From Misgurnus anguillicaudatus (Eukaryota > Chordata > Actinopteri > Cypriniformes > Cobitidae), in NCBI RefSeq assembly GCF_027580225.2, contig NC_073356.2, positions 17,203,501-17,267,500 of the forward strand: DNA of 64,000 bases, written 5' to 3'. The notes beneath the pieces are model-generated. The model saw only the letters and a list, made by a program, of their open reading frames with translations. It had not been told where the DNA came from and did no database searches. A program made the translations under genes and the position numbers. Shown in pieces: positions 33,641-45,719 of the stretch (position 1 is its first letter; each line of letters starts with the position of its first letter).

Positions 33641-34639
33641 CACTAGGGTGGAGGACTCGGAAGGCTACGAGGTTTGCATGCCATTAGTTCTGGTGTTTCT
33701 ATTAATGTAAAAAAGAAAAGGAGATCTTAATGCACTGTCTGGCTGGGTCTGCCTCGCCTCGCTCAGATAGATGAGAAGACTGCAAACGCATCAGGACTCC
33801 ATCGCCAATCCATACCGTCTAACAGAGCTAAGTGTTTCAAATCGTCATTAGCCTTGTTTATCTGTGAAATTCCAGTCCAACCCCTTAAATCATAGTTACC
33901 CTTTTAGACTTCCTGGAGCAAACATTTATTCTCTATGGATTCCGCTTATTCCATAATTAATGGTATTCCGATGTCCTGGAGCAAAGCTTCACTGTAAGGA
34001 AGTGGAGAGTGTGCACGTGCACGACTGGGCCTGGAGCAGCAAATCATGGAAACAAGCTCCAGGACAGAGCTGAATACTTTAATGCATAGATCTAAATATA
34101 GGAACATATAGAGCTGCAGCCAAAACCACCCACCCAGTTCTGCTGCCTGACTGAGATACACCCAATGTAGTGGAACTGGGACATTAATGTGAACCCACAG
34201 TTTGGTATTGTAGACTGTGCTTTCAAAAGGATCAGACGACGGCACATAATATTCGTTCTTATCCACACAATGATGTCTGAAGGCCGTTAGTTTAATGCTT
34301 CCTGTAGGCCGGCTTCTGATGTCGATTGTGCTGTTTTGAACAAGCAGCAATTTACCTCAGAGTTATTTACCTGCTTTCTGCACTGCGACTCCATCCAGCA
34401 TTATGTCCTTTGTTGATTCCTCACGCAGCTTGTTTCAATAGCGCCGTGTTTGCAGAAGATGGCAGAAGTGAAATCTGCCTGTGATATAAACAAACATGGG
34501 ACTTGGTTATATCATAAAGATCTCAGAAGTTATTTCAAGGTAATGGGGGTTGTTTGTGTGCCACTAGCTTCACCAAATGATTCTTTTTATTTATTTGAAC
34601 ATGCCCTCCGTCTTCTATTGAAATAAATGACAGTGACCA

Positions 34640-34923
34640 GTACCTCAAAGGTATCAATTTGCAAAGGTACTGCCCCAGTGACAACTTTGTACCTTCTTCC
34701 CTGAAATAAATTATTCATAAAATTTACTCAGTTTTTTTAAGGTAAGTGATTGCAATCAATTTATTGAAGCTACATTTAAACAAAAAATGAGAAAAACAAA
34801 ACAAAACAAAAAAACTTTTGTTTAAATGTAGCTTAAATAAATTGATTGCAACCACTTACCTTAAAAAAATGGAGTAAATTGAATGAATTATTTTTTCAGG
34901 TGTACCTTTATTTTCTGACAGTG
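34640..34923. mobile_element. MITE right part with nested palindrome
   Basis: Ends aggtgtacctttattttctgacagtg followed by TA. It includes an inverted pair (ttaaggtaagtgattgcaatcaattta at 34738; the complement near 34833-34862) around an A/C-rich loop. Confidence 0.6.
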
Positions 34924-35167
34924 TAACTCAATTGCTAGTAAAGGCTTACTTCCCTTATGAAAATAAGTTTGTGGTTTAACCATACCCAGCAAGCAATAGT
35001 CATAATTTTACAGTCTAAATTACGACTGGATACAGTCTGGCTATGAGTAACCCAATAGCCAAAATAAACATTGACTTGGTTACATGTCATTTTTGCCAAA
35101 ATAACTCGCCAGATGTATGATATTCCATCATATAAGCAAATTCAATCGTAACTGCAGGGCATTTGGT

Positions 35168-35219
35168 TTCGTTTATTTATTTTATTTTATTTTATTTTAT
35201 TTTATTTTATTTTATTTTT
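35168..35219 (+). repeat. (TTTTA)n microsatellite
   Basis: About nine tandem tttta units. Confidence 0.95.
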
Positions 35220-35321
35220 TGGGCTATGGTCTTTTAAATTTTCACTGACAGACCAAATTTTTAACCTAGACATCTGGGCTGTGTTTGGATGGTTTTTTAG
35301 ACATCTTTAAAACACAAAATT

Positions 35322-35936
35322 CAGACTGATCTAACGGAAAGTCGTGTTATATTCACAAAAAATGTATGAATTTATTTGTGTCCTTGGCACGAAATTCAGC
35401 TTTTTTTCGTGCCTTGAGCACGAATGACTTTGTCGTGTCACTCGCACAAATTTCTATAAATAGTTTTTCGTGTCCACTGCACAACCTTTTTTTCTGTTTC
35501 CTTTTATGTATTGTTTTATCATAGTTTTTTTTCTGTTTTCTTACCATTGTCTCTTGGGGTTGGGGTTAGAATCATTTTCAGTTACATTTTTAGACATCCT
35601 AAAACAAACCCCAACTCTTAACCCAACTCCAGGCGAGAATAGCTTTAAAAGCGGAAGAAAAACTAAACCTAACCCTAACCTAACTCCTAACCCTAACCAA
35701 TACATAAAGTACATCCTAACTCAAACCCCAAATCTAACCCCAACCCCAAGCAACAATGATTTAAAAATAGAAATAAAGAGAAAACAATACATAAAATGAC
35801 ACAAAAAAGAAAGTCGGACGCGAAAAACTATTTATAGAAATTAAGTGACACGACAAAGACATGCGTGCTTAAGGCACAAAAACGCTTCGTTGCATGGACA
35901 CAAATAAATTAATCACATTTTTCGTGACTATAGACG
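35322..35936. mobile_element. Foldback MITE, family C-like
   Basis: The left cagactgatctaacgg and the arms (tcgtgtccactgcacaacc, aatttatttgtgtcc) pair with the right half (ggacacaaataaatt). The core has ttggggttggggttag and ctaaccctaacc. The right terminus is decayed, so the target duplication is not clear. Confidence 0.7.
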
Positions 35937-36260
35937 GTTTCAGCAGTAACAACATAAACAAACGGCTTTCGTGGTCAACACGTAACTTCCGGTAAACTTT
36001 GCTAAGAATAAATAACAACAAAGTCCTTTTAAAGTAGTTTATTTATGTAACAAGCAAAATAAATAACACATAGATTACCTAGGAAACCAAAACATTTGTT
36101 TTTTTCGACGAGGTATTTGTTCAAGAGTTCAGTTTCAGCGACTAGTCAGACCATTAAAAACAGATACCGGAAGTAAAGTCCTGATCGCACGTGCTTCCGA
36201 TGAAATCGCCTATAACACAACTTTCCATGAGATCCTGTTGGCAAAATTGCTTGCTGGGTA

Positions 36261-37862
36261 GTAATCTTGTTTAAACCTTGGTTTGTTTAAACCATCATTC
36301 ATAACCGTTATTTATGTAGTTTCCAGGTAAACATTATCTTTTTAGCGTGATGTGCATGTGTGTATGTGGCCTAGGTGATGTCAGGCAAAAAATAAGTCAG
36401 TGGTGTTGAATTTTGATAAAAGATTATGATGATCTACCATTATTTCAGTGGAATAACACGTACTGTGGAATAAGACAGCAATGTATTACGAAAGTAGGAC
36501 CAGTTTGGGTTTTATGTTGACTTTAAACAACAGTAAAAGTGATGAATACTCCTATCAGATACGTTCAAAGCCCTACGCTCATGATGATGAAAGAATAGTA
36601 AGCCACACTATTATAATTTGGCGTCTCTGCTGCTGTGCTGGTATGGTCACAGCTCTCTGGGGATTTGAGCTCCTTTTGTTTCAAACCATTGTAGATATTT
36701 TCCTTCTGAGTTAGCACTGAACAAAATGGCAGATGTGAGGATGGAGATGGTTGGAGCAGAGAGAGAGACCACTTAAGGGGGTGACCTGAAGCCTGCACGG
36801 CTGACAGAGAGTTGTGTGTGTATGGACCGGTTGGTTGCAGGGTTAATTGTCCAGAACCGACTGTCACCCTGACTGACTGAAAACCACAGGGTTCGCTCTG
36901 ACATGCCGTGTGAAGCTTTAGAGGCCTGTGACATCCATTGAGCATTTCAGGACCCTTCAGGCTAGTCACATCATCATGGCTTGATCTGAGTCCCGACAAA
37001 CCAGCTCAGACATGACATTGTGCAGACTGAAATGTTTGAAAAACACAAATGCACAAAGTGTTTTAAGAACCCATGTCATTATTTACATGTGCTGACTTTT
37101 GTAGCGTGCGTAAAAGATTGTAATGTAATTCAATATTCATAAATATATCATATATCTTCCTGTCTGTTGTACATTATAATGTTCATTTAGTTATGGTTCA
37201 TAAAGATGAGCAAATGTTAATGATTTCATTGTCTTCTATGTCTCGTTGTTGATGGCAACTTGCCCTGCATTTCTTATTAAAAATGTTGCATGCCCTTTGT
37301 CAAGATAAGAACAAGTGAGACAATATCTGTAAACAGCGGAGAGCATAAATTGTAGGCTTAGCAAAGACACAATAAGGTGTTGTTGCCATCTATTTTAAGC
37401 TTTGTGAAACAGGGCAAGCCCTCAGCACATTCACTAATGAACAGAGCATCTGTTTGCTCAAACACACACACACACACACAAAAGTCGAAAGCCCAGTATG
37501 CTGAAACAGCACCCAGACACATTTAAAACCACCTCTGCGCATGAGCTGCTGGGAAAATGAGTTGTCTGCAAATCCATCAACCTCAACTTGAAGTCTTAAG
37601 TTTGGGCAGGATTGTGCTCACATTAAGGACAACCAGGCATCTGTCTGGGCTCAGTGAAGTAGTGGAAGCCTTGCAGTGATGTCGAACCTTGCAGGTGATG
37701 GATGTGACAGGTAGTTGGATTCTGCTGGCACTCTCCACAGACACTTAACCATATTGATCATGTTGTTTGTTGGGGTCTATTGCTGTACAGTCAGTGGGGC
37801 AGCAGGCCTCAGGAGGCAGTCGATCCCACTTCCATGAGCAAAAGGTAGAGTGAGAAAGTTAA
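36261..37862. other. Intergenic DNA
   Basis: No gene supported; a 144-codon minus-strand open frame at 36565-36999 shows no domain. A short (CA)n run lies near 37462-37480. Confidence 0.5.
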
Positions 37863-39295
37863 AGGGCCATTTCACAGGTAGATACATTAATCTTTATTGA
37901 AAGTGGGTCATATTTGTGGTCGAAATGTAACATACACTTAGAATTTTGTGCCTATTTGACCGAGAAAAGACAGAACGTGATTTTAGGGTGCATTTGTATG
38001 GAAAACTACAACTCCCACAATGCACCAAAATGCACAGCTCTGCAAGCCACTCCCATTAATCTGAACACGGCTCAGATATGATATTGTGTACATAAATGCC
38101 ACGTTAGTATAACAAGGAAAATATAAACCCTCACTTTATAGTCAGACGTCCGTTTATCCCTGCAGGCTTTGACTGTCGCTTCCAGTTTAGGATTTTAAAT
38201 ATGTATCCTGGATGCTGCTGTCCATATACGGTACGTAGGAGCAAGCTTCATTCAGTTTCTGATTTATTTTTAAGAGTACCCAAAGAAGAAAATGCCACAT
38301 CCTGCACACAAACCCTCAGCGCTTGTGCTCGTAAGCCGAAACACGTCTGTGAAATTAACACGCGCAAAGTACATCTCTTGCCCGGGATCATTCACCAAAC
38401 AAACGTCCATATCCTGATCTGATGCGGAAATGTTATACAGAAAGCACACAGCGAGAGTACAGCCACTACTAGTCTGTCCAAGCTCATATACTCCACAGAT
38501 GCGCTGGCTCAGTGCTTGTGCTCGTAAGCTGAAACATGTCTGTGAAATAAACACGCCCAAACACACGCAAAGTACCTCTCTTGCCCGGGACCATTCACCA
38601 AACAAACGTGCATATCCTGATCTGATGCGGAAATGTTGTACAGAAAACACACAGGGAGAGTACAGGCACTACTAGGTCGTCCAAACTTGAGCCAGTCCGG
38701 ACTTCTCTACGCAGCAGAGGCCGAGGGTTGCGGCGTCTTCCTCAACTCAGCCGAAGCCCAGGCTCCGGCCTACTCCTCGGGCTTCAGTTCCTCCATCTGC
38801 CTCAGCTCTTTGCTGTATTGTGCCTCATAAAGGTGCCACGAACAGCGGATTAGAGCATCACGCTAGCGAAATCACCCTCTTCCATATCATATCGATTACC
38901 TTTCGCTATTATTGTTACATGAAGTCTGGCTCCCTCCACAACGTCTGTTAGCTTAGCTTAGCATAAAGATGGTGGTCTAACCCATTTTTTTCCGTCTGTG
39001 TTCGTAAGTCCCACCTACTGATCTGTAATAGGTCTGTAGCTTGAGTGGGTCCCACCCATAGCCCCCACCTTGGAAAAATGAGGAATGAGTGTTTGTAGTC
39101 TTTCACCCTCGACAAAGATACAGCAGTTCCTTTTTTCAATGACGCAAAATGACGATTTTTACATCATTGAAAGAAGGAAGTGCAACACTGAAATCTTTAT
39201 TTCTCCCGTCTCTGAGGGAATGATGCACGACCATTTAAAAACATGACCGGGGTTCTAACGATACAAAGCTTAATGCAAATCGGTGAAGTGTCCCT
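37863..39295. mobile_element. TTAA-flanked element with internal duplication
   Basis: The ends AGGGCCATTTCAC and GTGAAGTGTCCCT are inverted and flanked by TTAA (37859-37862, 39296-39299). Contains a tandem duplication at about 38317-38690. No conserved coding frame. Confidence 0.72.
38317..38690 (+). repeat. 195-bp tandem duplication
   Basis: gcttgtgctcgtaagc recurs at about 38320 and 38515. Shared downstream stretches (cctgatctgatgcggaaatg; gagtacagccactactag/gagtacaggcactactag) also occur twice with a few differences. Confidence 0.85.
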
Positions 39296-39912
39296 TTAAA
39301 GGATGTATGCTTGATAAAATAGCCAGAATGGATGATTTAGGGACTGTACTGTAAACTTACCAGTTTTAAAATACTATAAACAAATGACCAGCATTATAAA
39401 TTGCATTGGTCTGCTGTAGTGGTGTGTTATGCTGTTAGAAAAATATATATATTTAGTAATATAACAAAAATATTATTTATAGAGTAAACTGATCATCTTT
39501 GCAGACGTGTAACATGCCAGGAAATTGTTACCTGAAACTGTATAAATAAACGGATAGTGGGCTGAAGCCTATCCGGCTGAAATTCTTTTTAATCTTATTT
39601 CCAACCTATTTGGTATGGTTTCTTGTCTTTCCAGAAATTGAGTTTATTACCTTTTTATAAACTAGATAACAGTAGACAGAGAATACTCGAAAAGCAGTAA
39701 AAAATGAAAGTGCAAAGAGAGGTCATCATAAGAATTATTAAAGTAAGGCCTGGAGTCTTGTTTTGACATGACTGTCAATTAAAGGCAGAAATGAAGCACC
39801 ACATGGGGCAAAAATGTCCCCAAAATCAAAATTCTGAATTACTAAATTTGCTGTATAAAATCTAATATAGTTTCACTGTGCACTCTTAGGTCTAGTTATA
39901 CATATTATACAC

Positions 39913-40030
39913 TTTCACGAGTTCGCATTAACATGTAATCGATAGGGAATTAGATAAAGCATATTTGGCGTGCTGTCCGAGGAGAGGGCTCCGAGCTCGG
40001 AATTTTTGCCCGAACCCAGAGTACCCCCCC
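39913..40030 (-). repeat. Split direct repeat X, outer copy
   Basis: About 118 bp repeated at 40207-40323 (offset 294) with a handful of differences. Contains the 12-bp palindrome TCCGAGCTCGGA at 39990-40001. Confidence 0.9.
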
Positions 40031-40086
40031 CCTTTAACTGTTATCAATGAATCTAAATGAGAGTGAGGTGATGGGGTGGAGGAGGG

Positions 40087-40209
40087 ATGCTGCAAAAAAT
40101 CTGTCACGGGACAGAGGTGAGGGACTGCCATTTATAGGCACCTCTTTGCACTGATTGGTTGGATCACATGACCATGCTCCTCCCGAACTTAGTTAAATAA
40201 ACTTCATTT
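40087..40209 (-). repeat. Split direct repeat Y, inner copy
   Basis: About 123 bp, nearly identical to 45582-45704. Contains caaagaggtgcctataaa-type promoter sequence on the minus strand, with TATAAA weakened to TATAAATGG in this copy. Confidence 0.9.
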
Positions 40210-40323
40210 CACGAGTTCGCATTAACATGTAATCGATAGGGAATGAGATAAAGCATATTTGGCGTGCTGTCCGAGGAGAGGGCTCCGAGCTCGGAATTTT
40301 AGCCCGAACCCAGAGTACTCCCC
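40207..40323 (-). repeat. Split direct repeat X, inner copy
   Basis: Second X copy, directly following Y; TCCGAGCTCGGA is at 40284-40295. The element interior begins after it. Confidence 0.9.
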
Positions 40324-40417
40324 AAAAATGCCACGTAAATGACAGACAGCAGCCAGAAAAAACAGCCCCCCAAAAAGTGTAAGCGTAAAGACCTATAGAA
40401 AGCGGTGGGAAAACTAA

Positions 40418-41200
40418 TGGTTTGACTGGGAGAGCTCTCGCAGCATCCGACGGGGGCATTGTCTGAGATGCTCGCAGCATCGGACGGGAAAGCCCCACCA
40501 GCAGTCAAACGGGGAGCGCATTTGCGAACTAGAACAAGGTGCGGAATTAAACGAGTTAAGGCCAATTCACTGGAAGGCCGCTGCAGTGTCCAACGAGAGC
40601 TTTGGTTGAGATGCTAGCAGCATCGAACGAGACGTCTCCACATGCAGAGGGGAAATGCTGGTGAGGACGGAGAGAAATCTAATACGCGAGACAAGCAAAA
40701 TTCGAATTAGGCGTTTGACCGGGAAGACCCTCGCAGCATCTGACGGGGGCTTTGGCTGAGGTGCTCACGGCATCAGACGGGAAGTTCCTGCCAGCAGTCA
40801 AACGGGAATGCTTGACGATAGATTTTTTAAATAAGCAAAATTAAGCGTCCAACCGGGAGGACCCTCGCTGCATCCGAAGGGAGCTTGAGCGAAGATGCTC
40901 GCTGCATCGGATGGGTAGGTTCCGCCTGTAGTAAAAAGGAAATGCTTGATATAAGGTTTAAAAAGCAAAAATTTTGGTGTTCGACCGGGAGAACCCTCGC
41001 AGCATCCGAAGGGAGCTTTAACGGAGATACTCACAGCATCGAACGGGTAGGTCCCGCCTGCAGTCAAACAGGAAGACTCTAGAATAGGGTTAAAAAGGCA
41101 AAAAATTTGGTGTCCGACCAGGAGGACCCTCGCAGCATCCAAAGGGAGCTTTTGCGGAGATGCTCACAGCATTGGATGGGTAGGTCCTGTTGCAAATTCA
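40418..41200 (-). repeat. About 135-bp degenerate tandem repeats in the retroelement interior
   Basis: Six units spaced 130-154 bp apart share accctcgcagcatccgaagg...gatgctcacagcat...gacggg..ggtcc.gcctgcagtcaaac. Related single units lie near 42290 and 42387-42485. Within each unit the cagcatcc/cagcatcg motif occurs twice. Their position near the minus-strand 3' end suggests an untranslated region. Confidence 0.8.
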
Positions 41201-42812
41201 ACATGAAAATATAAAGGTAAGAAAATTATGAGTGATGAGTGATGGGGCTCGACCAGCGATTTGAAGGGGCGAAACTTAAATTGGTGGAAGAAAATCCCGC
41301 ACTGCCTACAAACGGGGAGCCCATACAACGACGTGCACGGTAGAGTGCAACTGTGTGTGAAAAAATATATACGAATACTGTACATACAGTGTATTCTCAC
41401 AAGTATAAACGCACGCAGATAAATATACATATAATTATTTATTCATTTTAATGAATGTGCAGGTGAAGCAAACAAAACAAACCAGGCGTACACAAGATTT
41501 TCTGATATGCAAGTGGTTGAATCTAATGTAGAATTTGAATGATTCTGACATCCGGCAACTGAGGGCCTAAGTTTGTTGATTAGAGAGGCCGTTTGGAGCG
41601 GGAGTGGTTGGGGCACTGATGCTAAATGAATTAGCTGAATGAAAATTTAATTGCTTGGATATCAGACTGGATTAAAACAAATTTTACCAAAATCTCGTAG
41701 CCAATTAAATTCGGTTGTCGATAAAAAGAGGATCAAAACAAGTTTCGACCAGGATCGTCTGTACTGCAGGTAATTTAGTAGCGAATTATCTAATTGGATG
41801 GGGTTCGGTAAACTGAAAATAGAAAGTGCCCCTTCTTAAATTTGAAAGTCTTGCTTTGTTTGAAGAAAAACGAGATTGTATCAAGGTTTTAGAACTTTTT
41901 AATCAGAAGTTGTAGGGTAGATGACTGGACTGAAATTTTAGATGACTGCAAATCCTGAACAGTTTAAAAAGCAAAAAACACAAAATGAACACTGCGTCCA
42001 GCGTGCGGGCAGTATGGATGGAGTGGTAGAGAGAGTGGTGACCGAGCGAAAGGCGGAAAGGCACCTAGACATTAAGTCAATTGTAATGGGCGGCATGGAG
42101 TTTGGGCGAATGGGCTTATTTCTAAATATAGTTTTGATGGCGGGTGAGAGTTTTAGAGTTGTTTATAGCTGATGAAGGTTTGCCAAAGATTAGATTATAA
42201 AAATTAATGCCACTTAATTAGCCTGAATGACTTAACTGTTGAATAAATGAGATGCCCAACAAAGAAAAATCCGGAAACTGACCTGAAATGCCCATGGCAT
42301 CGGAGAGGTAGACCCCCATATGCAGTCGAAACAAGAGTGCATATATTAAAAGGCGTGAATTTTTTTGGAGCAAAACTGGGCATCGAATTTAAGTGTTTGA
42401 CAGGGAGGACCCTCGCAGCGTCTGCGGGAGCTTTAGCTGGAATGCTCACAGCACCAGACGGGTAGGTCCCACCTGCGGTCAAATGGGGCTCACCCAGCAC
42501 TTTGAAGGGGCAAGACGAATAAACAGAAGAAAGAAACTTTGCATAGTTTCTGATTGGGGGAAATGTGCAGTAATGCAAATAGCAGAGCTTAAAAAGAAAA
42601 CTATTGTTATTTAATGACAATATAATGAGGTTTAGACAAGCAGCAAATGCTGATAGAAATTTACGTGAAATAAGAGCTGATATGCAAGCGCTGAGCAATT
42701 AGAAAAAACACGATTGAAGTGACATGTGAACACGCGAATGTGATTGGTAACAGCGGGAATGCTCAGGTGTTGGAAACGAGCAAATTAATTAGTTCCAGGT
42801 GTGGTTTCCTTA

Positions 42813-42939
42813 CACTGTAAAAATCCAATTAATGAAATGTTGGACGGGCAAAATATATATATATATATATATATGTTAAACCAATTTTCTTAGTTACTAA
42901 AAAATAATTAATTGGGCCAACAATTTGATTTTTACAGTG
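42813..42939. mobile_element. Small CACTGTAAAAA MITE inside the retroelement
   Basis: cactgtaaaaatccaattaat and the inverted gatttttacagtg are flanked by TA. Has a (TA)n centre near 42857-42874. Confidence 0.78.
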
Positions 42940-45581
42940 TAGAGAAAAAAAAAAGAGTTCATGGTTAAATGATTTACCGTTGAATAATACCTTTGGAGGA
43001 TAGGGTAAATGTCTCTGAATATATAAATCGAGGTATCAAGATTTTACCTGGTGACTTTGTAAAAACGGTTTTGTATGATGACTTACTAGGGATGGACTTG
43101 CATCCAGTTCTGATGCCGGCAGGCTAACTACCGGTGATGGAAAAAAAAAAATTAATACGATTTGCTCCCTGGCACATGCGTGGCAGTTAAATTTGATTCC
43201 GAAGACCATCGTAAAAGCATAGCGAGGGGGCGCAGTGTTTCGTTGACAAATTTAGAAAATTTGAGCGTTTTCAATTTTATTTAGAATGCTACCAGAGCAG
43301 CATGTAGGACAGAACAAAATTTTAGATGAGAGGAGTTTACATTTAAAACAAAACTGGCTAAGGAGATTAAATACGACAACGCTATATGACCGAAATATAG
43401 CTTAAAACCGAGAAACCCGAAGGAGGTGGATGGGTCCATGATTTGCACTCAGCGATGCCAAAATGCCAGGATCTTTAAAACTTTTTGAACTGTGAGGGAG
43501 ATCTGCTGGAAAAGCATCGGGTGGTTAGATTGAGATTTTTCAGCGAATATGGGAATTGCATAGTTACATTAAATAAAACCGAAAACCCAACTTTTTTGCG
43601 ACTGATTTCCCCACAAGTTAAATAAACCGTGATGCGGAATTGAATGCGGTAGCCTATAATTACGCCAGCGGGCGTTAAATTAATGCTGCGAATCGGGGTA
43701 TTAGACTAATGTCAACTGTCCCATGGTCTATACTTGCAGGTTTTTATTTTACGGGCTGGTTAAAAATAGGAAAAACGCTTAAAGGAAGATTAAGAGATTA
43801 CCTTGTGCGGCATATGATTTAAACAGCTCGGGATCTGCAGAGGCAGATTGGAATAATATATTTCGAGTATGCAGGGATCCTGGGACAGAATTAAGCAATG
43901 ATTAATGTCAGACATCATTTAAATGGTAAAATCAGCGTCATAGCTCCACCATCGACTACAAAAGAACGAATCGACTGGCAGGTGACGAATATAGAGTTAG
44001 ATTTTGAAATAAATAACCCCCTAACGTGAAGGAAACATGCGGAGCGCGCTGCTGCGGGTGCTGAAAAACCCTGGTAAGCTGTATATCCATCAGGGTATGA
44101 CGCGAAAAAGGAACAGCTTTTAACGTCGGCGGCAAGGATGGAGCTAGTTAGTGCACTTCTTAGGGAACAAAACACAGTCCTGTAGAAGGACATACGAGCC
44201 GACACTTTAACGCCGGGCACGGTGTCGGCAGTAAATGATCGTCTTAATAGCGGGAAAAACCATTTAAGTAAGTTCGTATTGGGGGTCTGTGACGAGAAAA
44301 CGCAATATATTCTAAAATAGTGAGTAATAAGCGAGTTAGGTCCGCCTGGTAGCGTATCACCAGCAGCTGGAGACGCTGCTTCTAGATAACATACATAATG
44401 GCAAATGTGAGATCGCACGACTTGAAAAACTACAGAACTGACTGACAGATTTGATTTAAAAGTATGATTCGGGCCAGTGGTGATAGCGCAAAAGTCTGCC
44501 GTTGTGATGAAAGCGTGAGCGGTTGCTTATTAGGTTTGCAACTAGAGGGAAAAGCAGAGCAAATTATTTCTGTACAGTAGCTAAATCAATACAAAACGAA
44601 GGATGTAAGTACAATACTTTAAGAGTAACGTGGAAAGAAAAATCAACAGGGTCTACATTGAGATCGAGAAGTCCGAGTTGCGGAGGAAAATATCGATAAA
44701 AAGGGAAGAATATATTATATCGATTAAAAACCAATGACTATTTTAGGTCCCTGTGTTAATAATCCATGCGTTTAAAACGATTGCATGGGGAGGTACTGAA
44801 TGAATAAGGATCGGTGGTCTGCGGAGGCAATCTCCCGTTATATTTGGTGATATTTAGAACAGGTTGAACTAAAAACAGAGGAATGAGAGATAATAGCGTC
44901 AGTGCTTGAGCCGCTAGCGGAGGCAGCCTCACGCCATGAAGCACCTGAAGTTAACATCCTATGGACAAAAATACAGATGAGGAAAACGGATTGCGACGCT
45001 GGCGAATATAACAGAAATATTTGGTGAAATGGAAGCGGGAGTCACTGTTATGCGGGCGAGGGAACTGATTGAAACCGGCGCTCTAGGACGCGGCCCGGAC
45101 CTGCCGAGCGCCTGCCACCGGTGGTGAGAGGCATTAGGAAAAAACCCGGTACTCGGCGGAGTACGGTGGAAGTTGGAGGGCGCGAAATTTGGGCCCGGTG
45201 GCCTTGCTTGCTAGATGAGTACGAGAGGCTCAATGGGAAATGGTTAGTAGTCTGAAAGGAGACATTAAGTCATAGCGTTAAATCTGCGCGAAAGATATAG
45301 TTCAATAGTGATCGTTTCGAGGCTTCTATCAGTCCCTGTTTAATGATTCGGCTCGATTGGGCCGGATAGGAACCGAGGCGAAAAAATGGCGGACGTCTCG
45401 CTGGCAGGGGCGAGAGTAGGATTCGGCGTCCTGGTGTGAAGTGGAAAGTGTCGGTTAATATCCCCAAATTTTCAGGTAGAAAGAAATGAATCCTTGCTGA
45501 GTAAGTAGTGGCGGGCCGAGAAAGCATGTCGTCGCACAACAACGCTCGAAACCGGACGTGACGACATATGGGCGGGGCCAA

Positions 45582-45704
45582 ATGCTGCAAAAAATCAGTC
45601 ACGGGACAGAGGTGAGGGACTGCCCTTTATAGGCACCTCTTTGCACTGATTGGTTGGATCACATGACCATGCTCCTCCCGAACTTAGTTAAATAAACTTC
45701 ATTT
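45582..45704 (-). repeat. Split direct repeat Y, terminal copy (minus-strand 5' end)
   Basis: Second Y copy. On the minus strand it starts aaatgaagtttattt and runs through CCAATCAG, TATAAAGG and a likely transcription start. It lies at the opposite end of the interior from X. Confidence 0.88.
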
Positions 45705-45719
45705 AAAATCTTATGGCTG

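Larger units (their letters stand above)
34983..36260. mobile_element. Element with perfect 15-bp ends TACCCAGCAAGCAAT, containing a foldback
   Basis: 34983-34997 and 36246-36260 are exact inverted repeats. Between them lie ordinary-looking sequence, a (TTTTA)n run and a family C-like foldback (35322-35936). No transposase. The end resembles the acccagcaaaca start at 27031. Confidence 0.65.
39913..45704 (-). mobile_element. Ngaro-like retroelement with split direct repeats, minus strand, degenerate
   Basis: Two sequence blocks recur. X (39913-40030; 40207-40323) contains cacgagttcgcattaac and TCCGAGCTCGGA. Y (40087-40209; 45582-45704) contains ctgcaaaaaatc and ends aaataaacttcattt. Order on the + strand is X-Y-X-interior-Y. 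Read on the minus strand this is A-interior-B-A-B, the split-direct-repeat layout known for Ngaro/PAT tyrosine-recombinase retrotransposons. On the minus strand Y has CCAAT and TATAAAG in promoter order (about 45645-45625). I find no reverse transcriptase or recombinase; only short minus-strand frames remain (e.g. 42204-42698, 43915-44418). Probably non-autonomous or badly decayed. Family assignment is by structure only. Confidence 0.7.

Noticed and set aside
33946..34350. Minus-strand 134-codon frame
   Set aside because: No domain recognised and no supporting splice or repeat context; likely chance.
42204..42698. Minus-strand 164-codon frame in the retroelement
   Set aside because: Its middle is translated from one of the 135-bp tandem units; open by repeat structure, with no domain.
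43915..44418. Minus-strand 167-codon frame in the split-repeat retroelement
   Set aside because: It is on the expected coding strand, but I recognise no gag, RT, RNase H or recombinase motif, so it is not called as a gene.
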